Below are positions 1 through 7,003 of a DNA stretch of 42,886 bases, piece by piece. The notes beneath the pieces were generated by a model. That model did not search any database and had not been told where the DNA came from. It saw only the letters and a list, made by a program, of their open reading frames with translations. This DNA is from DATDEW01 sp046590205 (GTDB lineage: Bacteria; Bacteroidota; Ignavibacteria; Palsa-1295): contig JBKJTT010000006.1 of assembly GCA_046590205.1 (NCBI GenBank), positions 1 to 42,886 of the forward strand, in the 5' to 3' direction. Every line of letters starts with the position of its first letter. Within the stretch, counting starts at the first letter, position 1. A program made the position numbers and the translations under genes.

Positions 1-47
1 GCTGATTCGTAATCAGCAGGTCACCGGTTCAAGTCGGGTGAGTGGCT
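1..47 (+). tRNA. tRNA-Thr (anticodon CGT), 3' part only
   Basis: The window opens inside a tRNA. Bases 1-5 (GCTGA) pair with 13-17 (TCAGC) as the anticodon stem around the 7-base loop TTCGTAA (6-12). This places CGT at positions 34-36 and reads Thr codon ACG. A 5-base variable loop (18-22) follows. The T arm (23-39) has loop TTCAAGT and one G-G mismatch in its stem. Bases 40-46 (GAGTGGC) form the 3' acceptor strand, with T at position 73. The D arm and 5' acceptor strand lie before the window. No encoded CCA is visible. Confidence 0.88.
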
Positions 48-56
48 CACTCGAAG

Positions 57-82
57 AAAAGCGGCTCAACTGCCGCTTTTTC
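57..82 (+). terminator. Intrinsic terminator after tRNA-Thr
   Basis: AAAAGCGGC (57-65) pairs perfectly with GCCGCTTTT (72-80) across a 6-base loop, and the T-run continues. It ends the tRNA transcript about 30 bases before ffh. Confidence 0.85.
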
Positions 83-110
83 CATCTTTATTTGGTCAAT
101 ACTACCAATT

Positions 111-1457
111 ATGTTTGAAGAATTATCCTCGAAATTTGAGAATTTATATAAGAAGATTCGCGGCGAAGCTCGTCTCTCAGAGTCGAATGTACAAGATGCG
201 GTCCGAGAAGTCCGTCGTGCCCTCCTTGATGCCGATGTAAACTATAAGGTCGCTAAGAAATTTGTTGACGATGTCCAAGCCCGTTCATTAGGGGCAGATG
301 TACTCAAGTCTATAAACCCCGAGCAACAGTTCATCAAGATACTCTATGATGAACTCGTTTCGATGATGGGGTCGGAGACGAAGGATATTCAGTACTCTGC
401 AGAACTCCCGACGATTATCATGGTTTGTGGTTTGCAAGGTTCTGGCAAAACAACCTTTACAGCAAAACTTGCAAATCTTCTCAAAGGCAAGAACAAACGT
501 CCCATGCTTGTTGCCGCCGATATTTATCGCCCAGCAGCTATCGAGCAGTTACAGATACTCGGTAAGTCAATTGATGTCCCCGTCTTTACGATTGATGGAG
601 AAAAGAACGCTGTCAAGATAGCACAAGAAGGTGTTCGTCAGGCACGTTCATCTGGAAGCGAAGTAGTCATTATTGATACTGCAGGTCGCCTCACCATCGA
701 CGAGGTGATGATGAAAGAAGTCGCTGACATCAAAGCATCAGTCAAGCCGCATGAAATACTCTTTGTATGCGATGCAATGACAGGTCAGGATGCAGTTACC
801 ACAGCGAAAGCATTCAATGATATACTTTCATTTGACGGTGTCGTCCTGACGAAACTTGATGGTGATGCCCGAGGTGGCGCAGCGCTATCTATCCGTTCAG
901 TAGTTGAACGACCTATCAAGTTTATCTCTACAGGAGAGAAGCTCGAAGCACTTGAGAACTTCCATCCTGACCGTATGGCTTCTCGTATCCTCGGTATGGG
1001 TGATATTCTTACCTTGGTCGAGAAAGCGCAGATGCAGATCAGCGAGGAAGATGCAAAGAAGGTAGAGGAGAAACTTCGCAAGAATGAGTTCACCCTTGAC
1101 GATTTCCGTGAACAACTCCAGCAGATCAAGAAGATGGGGTCAGTGAAAGACTTGCTTGGGTACATACCCGGCGTGAATCAAGCTGCTCTCAAGGATGCGA
1201 ACATTGACGAAAAGTCCTTTACGCGTATAGAAGCGATTATCACATCCATGACAACCGAAGAACGTCGCTACCCTCAGGTGCTGAACGCATCGCGACGTGA
1301 ACGTATCTCACTCGGTTCAGGGACTACCGTTCCGGAGATAAATCGTCTCGTCAAACAATTCACAGAGATGCAGAAGATGATGAAAAAGCTCTCAAGCGGT
1401 AAAATGAGTAAGCAGATGCGCGACATGATGAAAAATATGCCTGTGCCACAAGAGTAA
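111..1457 (+). CDS. ffh: Signal recognition particle GTPase Ffh
   Basis: Ffh binds the SRP RNA and signal peptides of nascent membrane and secreted proteins and docks them at FtsY with GTP hydrolysis. The 448-residue protein shows an N domain (about 1-95), then the G domain with P-loop GLQGSGKTT (107-115), DTAGR, and TKLDGDARGG as the guanine-specificity and closing motifs. A methionine-rich M domain follows (from about 300), containing MGSVKDLLGYIPG and ending in a Met/Lys-rich tail. I place the start at the ATG at 111, because MFEELSSKF is the usual family N-terminus. The frame is open back to 42, but that stretch runs through the tRNA end and its terminator. The length is normal for the family. 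The stop codon abuts that of the convergent regulator gene with no gap. Confidence 0.97.
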   Translation: MFEELSSKFENLYKKIRGEARLSESNVQDAVREVRRALLDADVNYKVAKKFVDDVQARSLGADVLKSINPEQQFIKILYDELVSMMGSETKDIQYSAELPTIIMVCGLQGSGKTTFTAKLANLLKGKNKRPMLVAADIYRPAAIEQLQILGKSIDVPVFTIDGEKNAVKIAQEGVRQARSSGSEVVIIDTAGRLTIDEVMMKEVADIKASVKPHEILFVCDAMTGQDAVTTAKAFNDILSFDGVVLTKLDGDARGGAALSIRSVVERPIKFISTGEKLEALENFHPDRMASRILGMGDILTLVEKAQMQISEEDAKKVEEKLRKNEFTLDDFREQLQQIKKMGSVKDLLGYIPGVNQAALKDANIDEKSFTRIEAIITSMTTEERRYPQVLNASRRERISLGSGTTVPEINRLVKQFTEMQKMMKKLSSGKMSKQMRDMMKNMPVPQE

Positions 1458-1466
1458 TTACTCTTG
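1449..1466. repeat. Perfect 18-bp palindrome covering two convergent stop codons
   Basis: CAAGAGTAATTACTCTTG is identical on both strands. Read rightward it encodes the last two codons (Gln-Glu) and stop of ffh. Read leftward it encodes the last two codons (Gln-Glu) and stop of the DtxR-family gene. It could fold in either mRNA as a 3'-end hairpin, but no T-run follows on either side. Confidence 0.9.
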
Positions 1467-2111
1467 AACAAAGATATTTTCTGCAAATCTACGGGAGACA
1501 GTTGTCTGAGGCCGCTTCTCTATCTTAACGACTAAAGAATTGTCGTAAGTTATCGTTTCTAAAAGTGTTATTTTTGTGCCGATACCAACATCCAATTTTT
1601 GTAAGTACTGTAAGAACGGTACGCTGCTATCCTTTACGCCAACTACTTGACTTGTCTTTCCTATAGGTAACTCGGATAGGGTTATCTTTGGTGTCTTCGC
1701 CATTTTTCCATCCGCTTGTGGGATAGGGTCGCCATGTGGATCAAATTTTGGAAAACCTAAAAATTTATCAAGACGGTCTGCAAGGTCAGGATGCTGGATG
1801 TGCTCAAGTTGTTCAGCAATTTCGTGAATTTCATCCCATGAGTATCGAAGTTTCTCGTGAAGGAAAAACTCCCAAAGACGATGTTTGCGAATAACAATTA
1901 GAGCAGTTTTATGTCCCTTCGTAGTTAATTCGGCACCGCTTTTTTTGTCATAGTCAATTAGTCGCTTCTTCTTCATCTTTTTGAGCATATCAACGACTGA
2001 TGCCGGGTTATTCTCAAGCATTGCGGCAATAGCTGACGTGCTTGCCTTCAAGCCATCATCCGAGAGTCGGTAGATAGCTTTGAGGTAGTTTTCTTCAGAA
2101 AGAGTATACAT
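1458..2111 (-). CDS. DtxR/MntR-family metal-dependent transcriptional regulator
   Basis: A 217-residue metalloregulator with the three-domain DtxR layout. An N-terminal winged helix (1-70) is followed by a dimerisation and metal-binding domain (about 71-135) with RKHRLWEFF, an HExxEQLEH segment and DPHGDPIP, and then a C-terminal FeoA/SH3-like domain (about 145-217). By eye, metal-ligand positions are kept at His77, Glu81, His96, Glu100, Glu103 and His104. Glu rather than Cys at position 100 matches the manganese-type branch. The N-terminal ligand position (Met10 in DtxR, Asp8 in MntR) is Asn8, and MntR Glu11 is Lys11. The gene is divergent from the cytochrome/Rieske/porin operon and shares with it a region carrying DtxR-box-like inverted repeats, so autoregulation and control of that operon are likely. 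Whether it senses Mn or Fe cannot be told. Confidence 0.93.
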   Translation of the reverse strand: MYTLSEENYLKAIYRLSDDGLKASTSAIAAMLENNPASVVDMLKKMKKKRLIDYDKKSGAELTTKGHKTALIVIRKHRLWEFFLHEKLRYSWDEIHEIAEQLEHIQHPDLADRLDKFLGFPKFDPHGDPIPQADGKMAKTPKITLSELPIGKTSQVVGVKDSSVPFLQYLQKLDVGIGTKITLLETITYDNSLVVKIEKRPQTTVSRRFAENIFVQE

Positions 2112-2135
2112 AGTATATAGTTATATAGACAGTTG

Positions 2136-2143
2136 CAAAAATA
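2136..2143 (-). promoter_or_regulatory. Putative -7 element (TATTTTTG) of the DtxR-family gene
   Basis: On the minus strand TATTTTTG matches the Bacteroidota -7 consensus TAnnTTTG and lies 24 bases before the ATG. The larger word CGTATTTTTGCA (2134-2145) recurs exactly at 42853-42864 and, with one change, before the cytochrome gene. No clear -33 TTG is seen. Confidence 0.6.
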
Positions 2144-2155
2144 CGAATAAATACC

Positions 2156-2185
2156 GGCTAATGATAAAAATTAGGCATGGCTAAT
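2156..2185. promoter_or_regulatory. Double inverted repeat, candidate DtxR/MntR operator
   Basis: Three copies of the half-site ATTAGSC/GSCTAAT lie in alternating orientation: GGCTAAT (2156-2162), ATTAGGC (2170-2176) and GGCTAAT (2179-2185). The two right-hand copies form a near-perfect palindrome, AATTAGGCATGGCTAATT (2169-2186), which resembles the known DtxR/IdeR box TTAGGTTAGSCTAACCTAA. The outer direct copies are 23 bp apart, about two helical turns. The site sits immediately upstream of the regulator's -7 element and about 30 bp upstream of the cytochrome promoter. Confidence 0.65.
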
Positions 2186-2215
2186 TATTTTTACGTGGAT
2201 TGCTAAATAATGTCG

Positions 2216-2223
2216 TATATTTG
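2216..2223 (+). promoter_or_regulatory. Putative -7 element (TATATTTG) of the cytochrome/Rieske/porin operon
   Basis: TATATTTG matches TAnnTTTG and is embedded in CGTATATTTGCA, almost the same word as the regulator's own promoter. It ends only 4 bases before the ATG at 2228, so the transcript would be leaderless or nearly so if this promoter is used. Confidence 0.5.
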
Positions 2224-2227
2224 CAAT

Positions 2228-3445
2228 ATGATTATTCGACTACTCGTGACCTGTTCTCTATTTTTGGCGGCAACCGCCTTTGTATCATGTGATAAACTGC
2301 TTCCGCCCATCCCAGCTGATGATGAGACCCTTGATGGCATGATCGAAGGGCTTACAGCCTCTCAACGTGCAATGCACATCCGCGGCGATGAAGGTTTCGC
2401 GCAGGTATTTATACCCGAAACAGGGCTTGGACCTTACTTTGTAGCAACCTCTTGCGTCGGTTGCCATGCAGGAGATGGGAAAGGACACCCTTTTACAGGT
2501 CTTGTTAGATTTGGGCAGATGGATAACACAGGAAATTCCTTTCTTGATAAAGGTGGTCCACAATTACAGAACCGAGCGATCCCTGGCTTTACAAAAGAAG
2601 AAATCCCTCACGGAGCATCTTCAAGTGTTTTTCTGCCTCCGGCAGTGAGTGGGTTTGGGTTTATCGAAGCAGTTTCTGATAAAGACATTCTTGCAATGTC
2701 AGACCCTGATGATTTAGACGGAGATGGCATTAGTGGAGTGCCGAATTGGCATAGTGTCCCTTCATTTGTAACCGTTAAAGCTACGTCGATTCGAAACAAC
2801 GGAAAATTTATTTGTAGATTTGGCAGAAAAGGTAGTACCTACGACCTCCATCAACAAACTGCTACAGCGTATAATCAGGATATGGGCATTACTTCGTCAT
2901 TTATCACTTCAAACCCTACAAATATACTTGACGCTCTTCATCCAGTGTCTTCTGGCGGACCAGAAGTATCTGATGAAGTGATCAATGCTGTTACATTCTA
3001 TCTACAAACTCTTAAAGCACCAATACAACGTAATCCGGAATCAGATATAGTTAAACAAGGTAAAAGTATATTCATCACTATTGGCTGTGAGAAATGTCAT
3101 AAAGAGACTCTGAAGACGGGTGATTCACCAATGGCAGGGCTTTCAAACCAAACGTTTCACCCATACACTGATCTGCTTTTACATGATATGGGCAGTGCGC
3201 TCGATGACGGATACACGGAAGGAAGTGCAAAAACATTTGAGTGGCGCACCCCGGCGTTATGGGGATTAGGACTATCGCGAGCATCCCAAGGCGGCTCATA
3301 CTTTTTGCTTCATGATGGGAGAGCACGGTCTATTGAAGAAGCAATATCTCTCCATGGAGGGGAAGGGCAGTCAAGCAGCAATTCATCCAAGGGATTATCA
3401 GATGCTGATAAAAATGCTCTCATTGAGTTTTTGGAATCGCTATGA
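2228..3445 (+). CDS. Diheme cytochrome lipoprotein, DUF1111/DHOR family (putative peroxidase/thiol oxidoreductase)
   Basis: A 405-residue c-type cytochrome of the di-haem oxidoreductase family (PF06537, DUF1111). The ATG at 2228 starts a lipoprotein signal (hydrophobic stretch then AFVSC, Cys21), so the protein should be anchored facing the periplasm or outer surface. Two heme-binding motifs are present: CVGCH (76-80) and CEKCH (287-291). Family signatures near the C-terminus include PYTDLLLHDMG, FEWRTPALWGLG and FLLHDGRARSIEEAI. The electron donor and substrate of this family are poorly known. Related genes often sit beside imelysin-type genes in iron-regulated loci, but no imelysin gene is present here. 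An upstream in-frame ATG at 2210 overlaps the promoter and is not preferred. The stop overlaps the Rieske start (ATGA), indicating translational coupling. Confidence 0.9.
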   Translation: MIIRLLVTCSLFLAATAFVSCDKLLPPIPADDETLDGMIEGLTASQRAMHIRGDEGFAQVFIPETGLGPYFVATSCVGCHAGDGKGHPFTGLVRFGQMDNTGNSFLDKGGPQLQNRAIPGFTKEEIPHGASSSVFLPPAVSGFGFIEAVSDKDILAMSDPDDLDGDGISGVPNWHSVPSFVTVKATSIRNNGKFICRFGRKGSTYDLHQQTATAYNQDMGITSSFITSNPTNILDALHPVSSGGPEVSDEVINAVTFYLQTLKAPIQRNPESDIVKQGKSIFITIGCEKCHKETLKTGDSPMAGLSNQTFHPYTDLLLHDMGSALDDGYTEGSAKTFEWRTPALWGLGLSRASQGGSYFLLHDGRARSIEEAISLHGGEGQSSSNSSKGLSDADKNALIEFLESL

Positions 3446-3864
3446 TGAACGAGTTATCAAGACGCGAAGCATTACAAACGATTGGCGTGTTATGTTGTGG
3501 AGCACTTATATCTCCAATCCTTGTGAGCTGCGCGCCAACCAAACAAGTAACGCTAAAGGAGGATGCCAATGTACTTACCCTCTTATTAGAAGACTTTGAA
3601 GGTGATACAATTGTAGTCAAGTCAAAGAAATACAGCTATCCTATTGCAGTATCGCGATTAGACGGCGGAAAGTTTACAGCACTGCTAATGCAATGTACAC
3701 ATAAAGGATGTGAACTCCGTTCGGAAGGGACGTATCTTGTCTGTCCTTGTCATGGAAGTGAATTCGATTCACAAGGTAAGGTGCTCAATCCACCTGCGGA
3801 TAAAGCTCTTCGCACATTTCCGGTACGTACTGATGAAAAAAATATCTACATTGACATATCATAG
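3442..3864 (+). CDS. Rieske [2Fe-2S] lipoprotein
   Basis: A 140-residue Rieske protein. Box 1, CTHKGC, supplies ligands Cys85 and His87. Box 2, CPCHGS, supplies Cys101 and His104, and Cys90 and Cys103 are placed for the usual disulfide. A PPA...FPV segment closes the fold as in soluble Rieske domains. The N-terminus has an SRREALQTIG stretch resembling a Tat motif, followed by a hydrophobic run and the lipobox LVSC (Cys30), so it is probably a membrane-anchored periplasmic electron carrier. It overlaps the diheme cytochrome gene by 4 bp, so the two proteins likely exchange electrons. No cytochrome b is nearby, so it is not part of a local bc complex. Confidence 0.93.
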   Translation: MMNELSRREALQTIGVLCCGALISPILVSCAPTKQVTLKEDANVLTLLLEDFEGDTIVVKSKKYSYPIAVSRLDGGKFTALLMQCTHKGCELRSEGTYLVCPCHGSEFDSQGKVLNPPADKALRTFPVRTDEKNIYIDIS

Positions 3865-3880
3865 CATCATCTATAGATAA

Positions 3881-5065
3881 ATGAAAAAAATAGTAATACT
3901 GATAATATCATTCCTTACTGTAGATACCTTTGCACAAAATGATACTGCAAAGATGAACATCGATGCTAACTATGACCGCCCGTTTCTTGTCAAGGACAAC
4001 ACACCTGTTGCCTTAGGTGGATATATAGAAGCCAATACTCAATACGAAGGGACTGACGGGATCCCCGAAGGATTCGCATTCCAGTTCAGACGGCTTACTC
4101 TCTTTGCTTCATCTACTATATCGGAGAACCTAAAATTTCTTACCGAGATAGAATTTGAAGATGGTACCAAAGAAATAAACATTGAGTATGCCGCGCTTGA
4201 TATTATGTTTACCTCACTGCTTAATGTACGAGGCGGTATTGTTATGAATCCTATCGGCTCATTCAATCAAAACCATGATGGCCCAAAGTGGGATTTTATT
4301 GATCGTCCGATAGAACCGACTGCACTTCTTGGCGCAACGCTCTCGAACGTGGGTTTCGGACTTTACGGAAAATACTTTGTCTCTGACCTTGTCTTCTCTT
4401 ATGAGACCTATCTTACGAACGGATATGACGATCACGTCATTGCCAACGACCTCAATCGTACCTCTCTTGCGGCGGGAAAAGTAAATCCTGAAAAGTTTGA
4501 AGAAAGTGTCAGCGGTTTACCGATGTTTAGTGGTAAACTTGCTATGAAGCATAGAAAGATTGGCGAGTTTGGTGTTTCCTATATGAACGGTGTCTATAAT
4601 ACATGGCGAGTTGAAGGAGTAGAAGTTGATGACAAACGAAGTGTGAGTGTTCTTGCATTTGACCTTGATCTTTCGATAACAGAAACGACTAAACTTCGTG
4701 GTGAAGCTGCATTCGTATCCGTTGATGTGCCTGAAAGTTATTCCCAACAATTTGGCAATAAACAACTCGGAGGGTACCTTGATATTGTACAAACTATTTT
4801 TCAAGGCGAGATTTTGTCATTCAAAGATGCAAAGCTCAATCTTTGCCTCCGCGGAGAGTATGTTGATTTCAATTCCGGTACGTTCAAAGAAACAGGGGGC
4901 AACATTTCTGATGATGTTACCTCATTTACTGGCGGCGTTTCTCTTCGTCTTACCGGCTCAACGCTCATAAAAGCAAATTATCGTTACAGTATAGTCCAAG
5001 ACCTTCTCGGGAATCCTCCGTCATACACTTCGGCTCTTCAATTCGGTTTAGCAACCTATTTTTAG
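3881..5065 (+). CDS. Outer-membrane beta-barrel porin, phosphate-selective porin O/P-like
   Basis: A 394-residue protein with a cleavable signal peptide (MKKIVILIISFLTVDTFA, cleavage before QNDT). It has alternating amphipathic strands throughout and ends in the aromatic residue Phe (TYF), the usual C-terminal barrel signature. Patterns such as GGYIEANTQYE, FRRLTLFASSTISENLKF and GGIVMNPIGSFN near the N-terminus resemble the Porin_O_P family. It is 16 bp after the Rieske gene in the same direction, so it probably forms one operon with the two redox lipoproteins. The substrate is unknown. From context (metalloregulator operator upstream), passage of a metal or anion across the outer membrane is plausible. 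Confidence 0.8.
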   Translation: MKKIVILIISFLTVDTFAQNDTAKMNIDANYDRPFLVKDNTPVALGGYIEANTQYEGTDGIPEGFAFQFRRLTLFASSTISENLKFLTEIEFEDGTKEINIEYAALDIMFTSLLNVRGGIVMNPIGSFNQNHDGPKWDFIDRPIEPTALLGATLSNVGFGLYGKYFVSDLVFSYETYLTNGYDDHVIANDLNRTSLAAGKVNPEKFEESVSGLPMFSGKLAMKHRKIGEFGVSYMNGVYNTWRVEGVEVDDKRSVSVLAFDLDLSITETTKLRGEAAFVSVDVPESYSQQFGNKQLGGYLDIVQTIFQGEILSFKDAKLNLCLRGEYVDFNSGTFKETGGNISDDVTSFTGGVSLRLTGSTLIKANYRYSIVQDLLGNPPSYTSALQFGLATYF

Positions 5066-5091
5066 CCAAAACGCATAGATTTCCGATATTT

Positions 5092-5133
5092 GGAGCGAAA
5101 TGGGAGTTTGGGGTGTTTTGCTTCGCTTGCTCC
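5092..5133 (+). promoter_or_regulatory. Imperfect inverted repeat before lepA
   Basis: GGAGCGAA (5092-5099) is the complement of TTCGC...CTCC (5122-5133) with a small insertion, in the 84-bp gap between the porin and lepA. It could be a weak hairpin in the porin 3' end or the lepA leader. No classical T-run follows and no clear promoter is seen. Confidence 0.25.
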
Positions 5134-5149
5134 GAAAAAACAAGACTAA

Positions 5150-6955
5150 ATGGCCGGATTAGATAATATTCGTAACTTCTGCATCATTGCCCATATTGAC
5201 CATGGGAAATCCACTCTTGCCGATAAACTTCTGCTTGAGACGAAGACTATCGAAGCGCGTGAGATGGAATACAACCAGGTCCTCGATGATATGGATCTTG
5301 AGCAGGAGCGCGGCATCACGATCAAGCTTCATGCTATAACCATGAAGTATAAAGGAGATGACGGCGAAGATTATACCTACAACATGGTTGACACTCCCGG
5401 TCACGTTGATTTTACCTATGAAGTATCCCGCTCACTTGCAGCTTGTGAAGGAGCTATCCTTGTTGTTGATGCCACGCAGGGTGTCGAAGCACAGACGATC
5501 ACAAATCTTTTCTTAGCTATTGATGCAGGGCTTGAGATCATACCTGTGCTCAACAAAGTTGATCTTCAATCTGCAATGATCGAAGAGGTAAGCCATCAGA
5601 TCATGGAGCTTATCGGTTGTAAGAAAGAAGACATACTCTTGGCAAGCGCTAAAGCAGGTATTGGTATAAAAGAATTACTTGAAGCAATTCGTACTCGTGT
5701 CCCTGCACCGAAGGGCGACCCGAACGGCAAACTCCGTTGCCTTATTTTTGACTCAAAGTTTGATAGCTACCGTGGTTCTATCGTCTATCTCCGTGTTATC
5801 GACGGTACGATCAAGCAAGGCGATGAGATACTCTTCATGTCGAACAAAGAAAAGTATCGAGTTGAAGAGCTTGGAACTTTGAAACTCGGCAGAGAAGCAA
5901 AGAACTCACTATCGGCAGGCGATGTCGGCTTTCTTATTGCCGGTGTTAAGAATGTTAAAGACACTCGCGTTGGTGATACTGTAACGTCATTTAGAAACGG
6001 TGTTGATGCTGCAATATCCGGCTTCAAGGAATCTAAGCCGATGGTTTTTGCAGGTGTCTATCCGCAAAATGCTGAGCAATACACTGAACTACGCGACTCC
6101 CTCGATAAACTTACGCTCAACGACTCCTCGCTTGTTTATGAACCGGAAACAAGTATTGCGCTAGGATTTGGATTCCGATGCGGATTCCTTGGTCTGTTGC
6201 ACATGGAGATCATCCAAGAGCGACTTGACCGCGAGTTCAATCAGAACATCGTTACGACAGTTCCGAACGTAGAGTATCATGTCATTGATAAAAATAAAGA
6301 GAAGATACTTGTAGATAACCCGTCCTCAATGCCGGAGCCGGGAGAGATCGAGTACGTCATGGAGCCATACGTAAAGGCACAGATCATTACGCCTTCTGAA
6401 TACGTCGGCGGTATTATGAAGCTCGCTACCGAGCGCCGTGCTATCTATAAAACGACTACATATCTCGATTCAACTCGCGCTGATATTCAGTACGAATTTC
6501 CGCTCTCGGAGATCATCTTTGACTTTTATGATAAGTTAAAGTCAGTCTCACGTGGCTATGCTTCGCTCGATTATGAGTTCCTTGAGTATCGCCAAAGCGA
6601 TCTCGTAAAGCTCGACATCATGCTCAATGGCGACCCCGTTGATGCCTTCAGCACCATCGTACACCGTGATAAGGCATTTGAGTGGGGGAAGAAGCTCTGT
6701 AACAAACTCCGCGAGCTTATCCCAAGACATATGTTCGAGGTTGCTATTCAGGCAGGTATCGGCAATAAGATCATCGCTCGTGAGACCGTTAAAGCAATGC
6801 GTAAAGACGTTACCGCAAAGTGTTACGGCGGCGACATTTCACGTAAACGAAAACTTCTCGAAAAGCAGAAGGAAGGTAAAAAACGAATGAAACAGGTCGG
6901 GCGAATAGAAGTCCCGCAGGAGGCATTCCTTGCAATCCTACAGATCTCTGATTAA
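5150..6955 (+). CDS. lepA: Elongation factor 4 (LepA) GTPase
   Basis: LepA is a ribosome-associated translational GTPase that acts on stalled or initiating ribosomes. The 601-residue length is typical. The G domain shows AHIDHGKST (14-22), ERGITIKL (switch I), DTPGHVDF (switch II) and NKVDL. EF-G-like domains II, III and V follow. The LepA-specific C-terminal domain ends with the basic segment ISRKRKLLEKQKEGKKRMK and VPQEAFLAIL. The start MAGLDNIRNFCIIAHIDHGK is the family norm. It is separated from the porin by 84 bp and ends just before a strong terminator, so it is probably a single-gene unit. Confidence 0.98.
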   Translation: MAGLDNIRNFCIIAHIDHGKSTLADKLLLETKTIEAREMEYNQVLDDMDLEQERGITIKLHAITMKYKGDDGEDYTYNMVDTPGHVDFTYEVSRSLAACEGAILVVDATQGVEAQTITNLFLAIDAGLEIIPVLNKVDLQSAMIEEVSHQIMELIGCKKEDILLASAKAGIGIKELLEAIRTRVPAPKGDPNGKLRCLIFDSKFDSYRGSIVYLRVIDGTIKQGDEILFMSNKEKYRVEELGTLKLGREAKNSLSAGDVGFLIAGVKNVKDTRVGDTVTSFRNGVDAAISGFKESKPMVFAGVYPQNAEQYTELRDSLDKLTLNDSSLVYEPETSIALGFGFRCGFLGLLHMEIIQERLDREFNQNIVTTVPNVEYHVIDKNKEKILVDNPSSMPEPGEIEYVMEPYVKAQIITPSEYVGGIMKLATERRAIYKTTTYLDSTRADIQYEFPLSEIIFDFYDKLKSVSRGYASLDYEFLEYRQSDLVKLDIMLNGDPVDAFSTIVHRDKAFEWGKKLCNKLRELIPRHMFEVAIQAGIGNKIIARETVKAMRKDVTAKCYGGDISRKRKLLEKQKEGKKRMKQVGRIEVPQEAFLAILQISD

Positions 6956-6957
6956 AT

Positions 6958-6985
6958 AAAAAAGGCGACTATTAGTCGCCTTTTT
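6958..6985. terminator. Bidirectional intrinsic terminator between lepA and the DUF1501 gene
   Basis: An A-run, then GGCGACT (6964-6970), loop ATT, AGTCGCC (6974-6980) and a T5 run. The symmetric A and T tracts let it terminate both lepA and the convergent minus-strand operon. Confidence 0.9.
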
Positions 6986-7003
6986 ATTATGAGATGAGAA
7001 TTA

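Noticed and set aside
42..110. N-terminal extension of ffh back to 42
   Set aside because: It runs through the tRNA acceptor end and the terminator hairpin, and the conserved Ffh N-terminus begins at 111.
5092..5133. Terminator for the porin operon
   Set aside because: The inverted repeat is imperfect and is followed by an A-run on the plus strand, not a T-run, so it was kept only as a weak structure.
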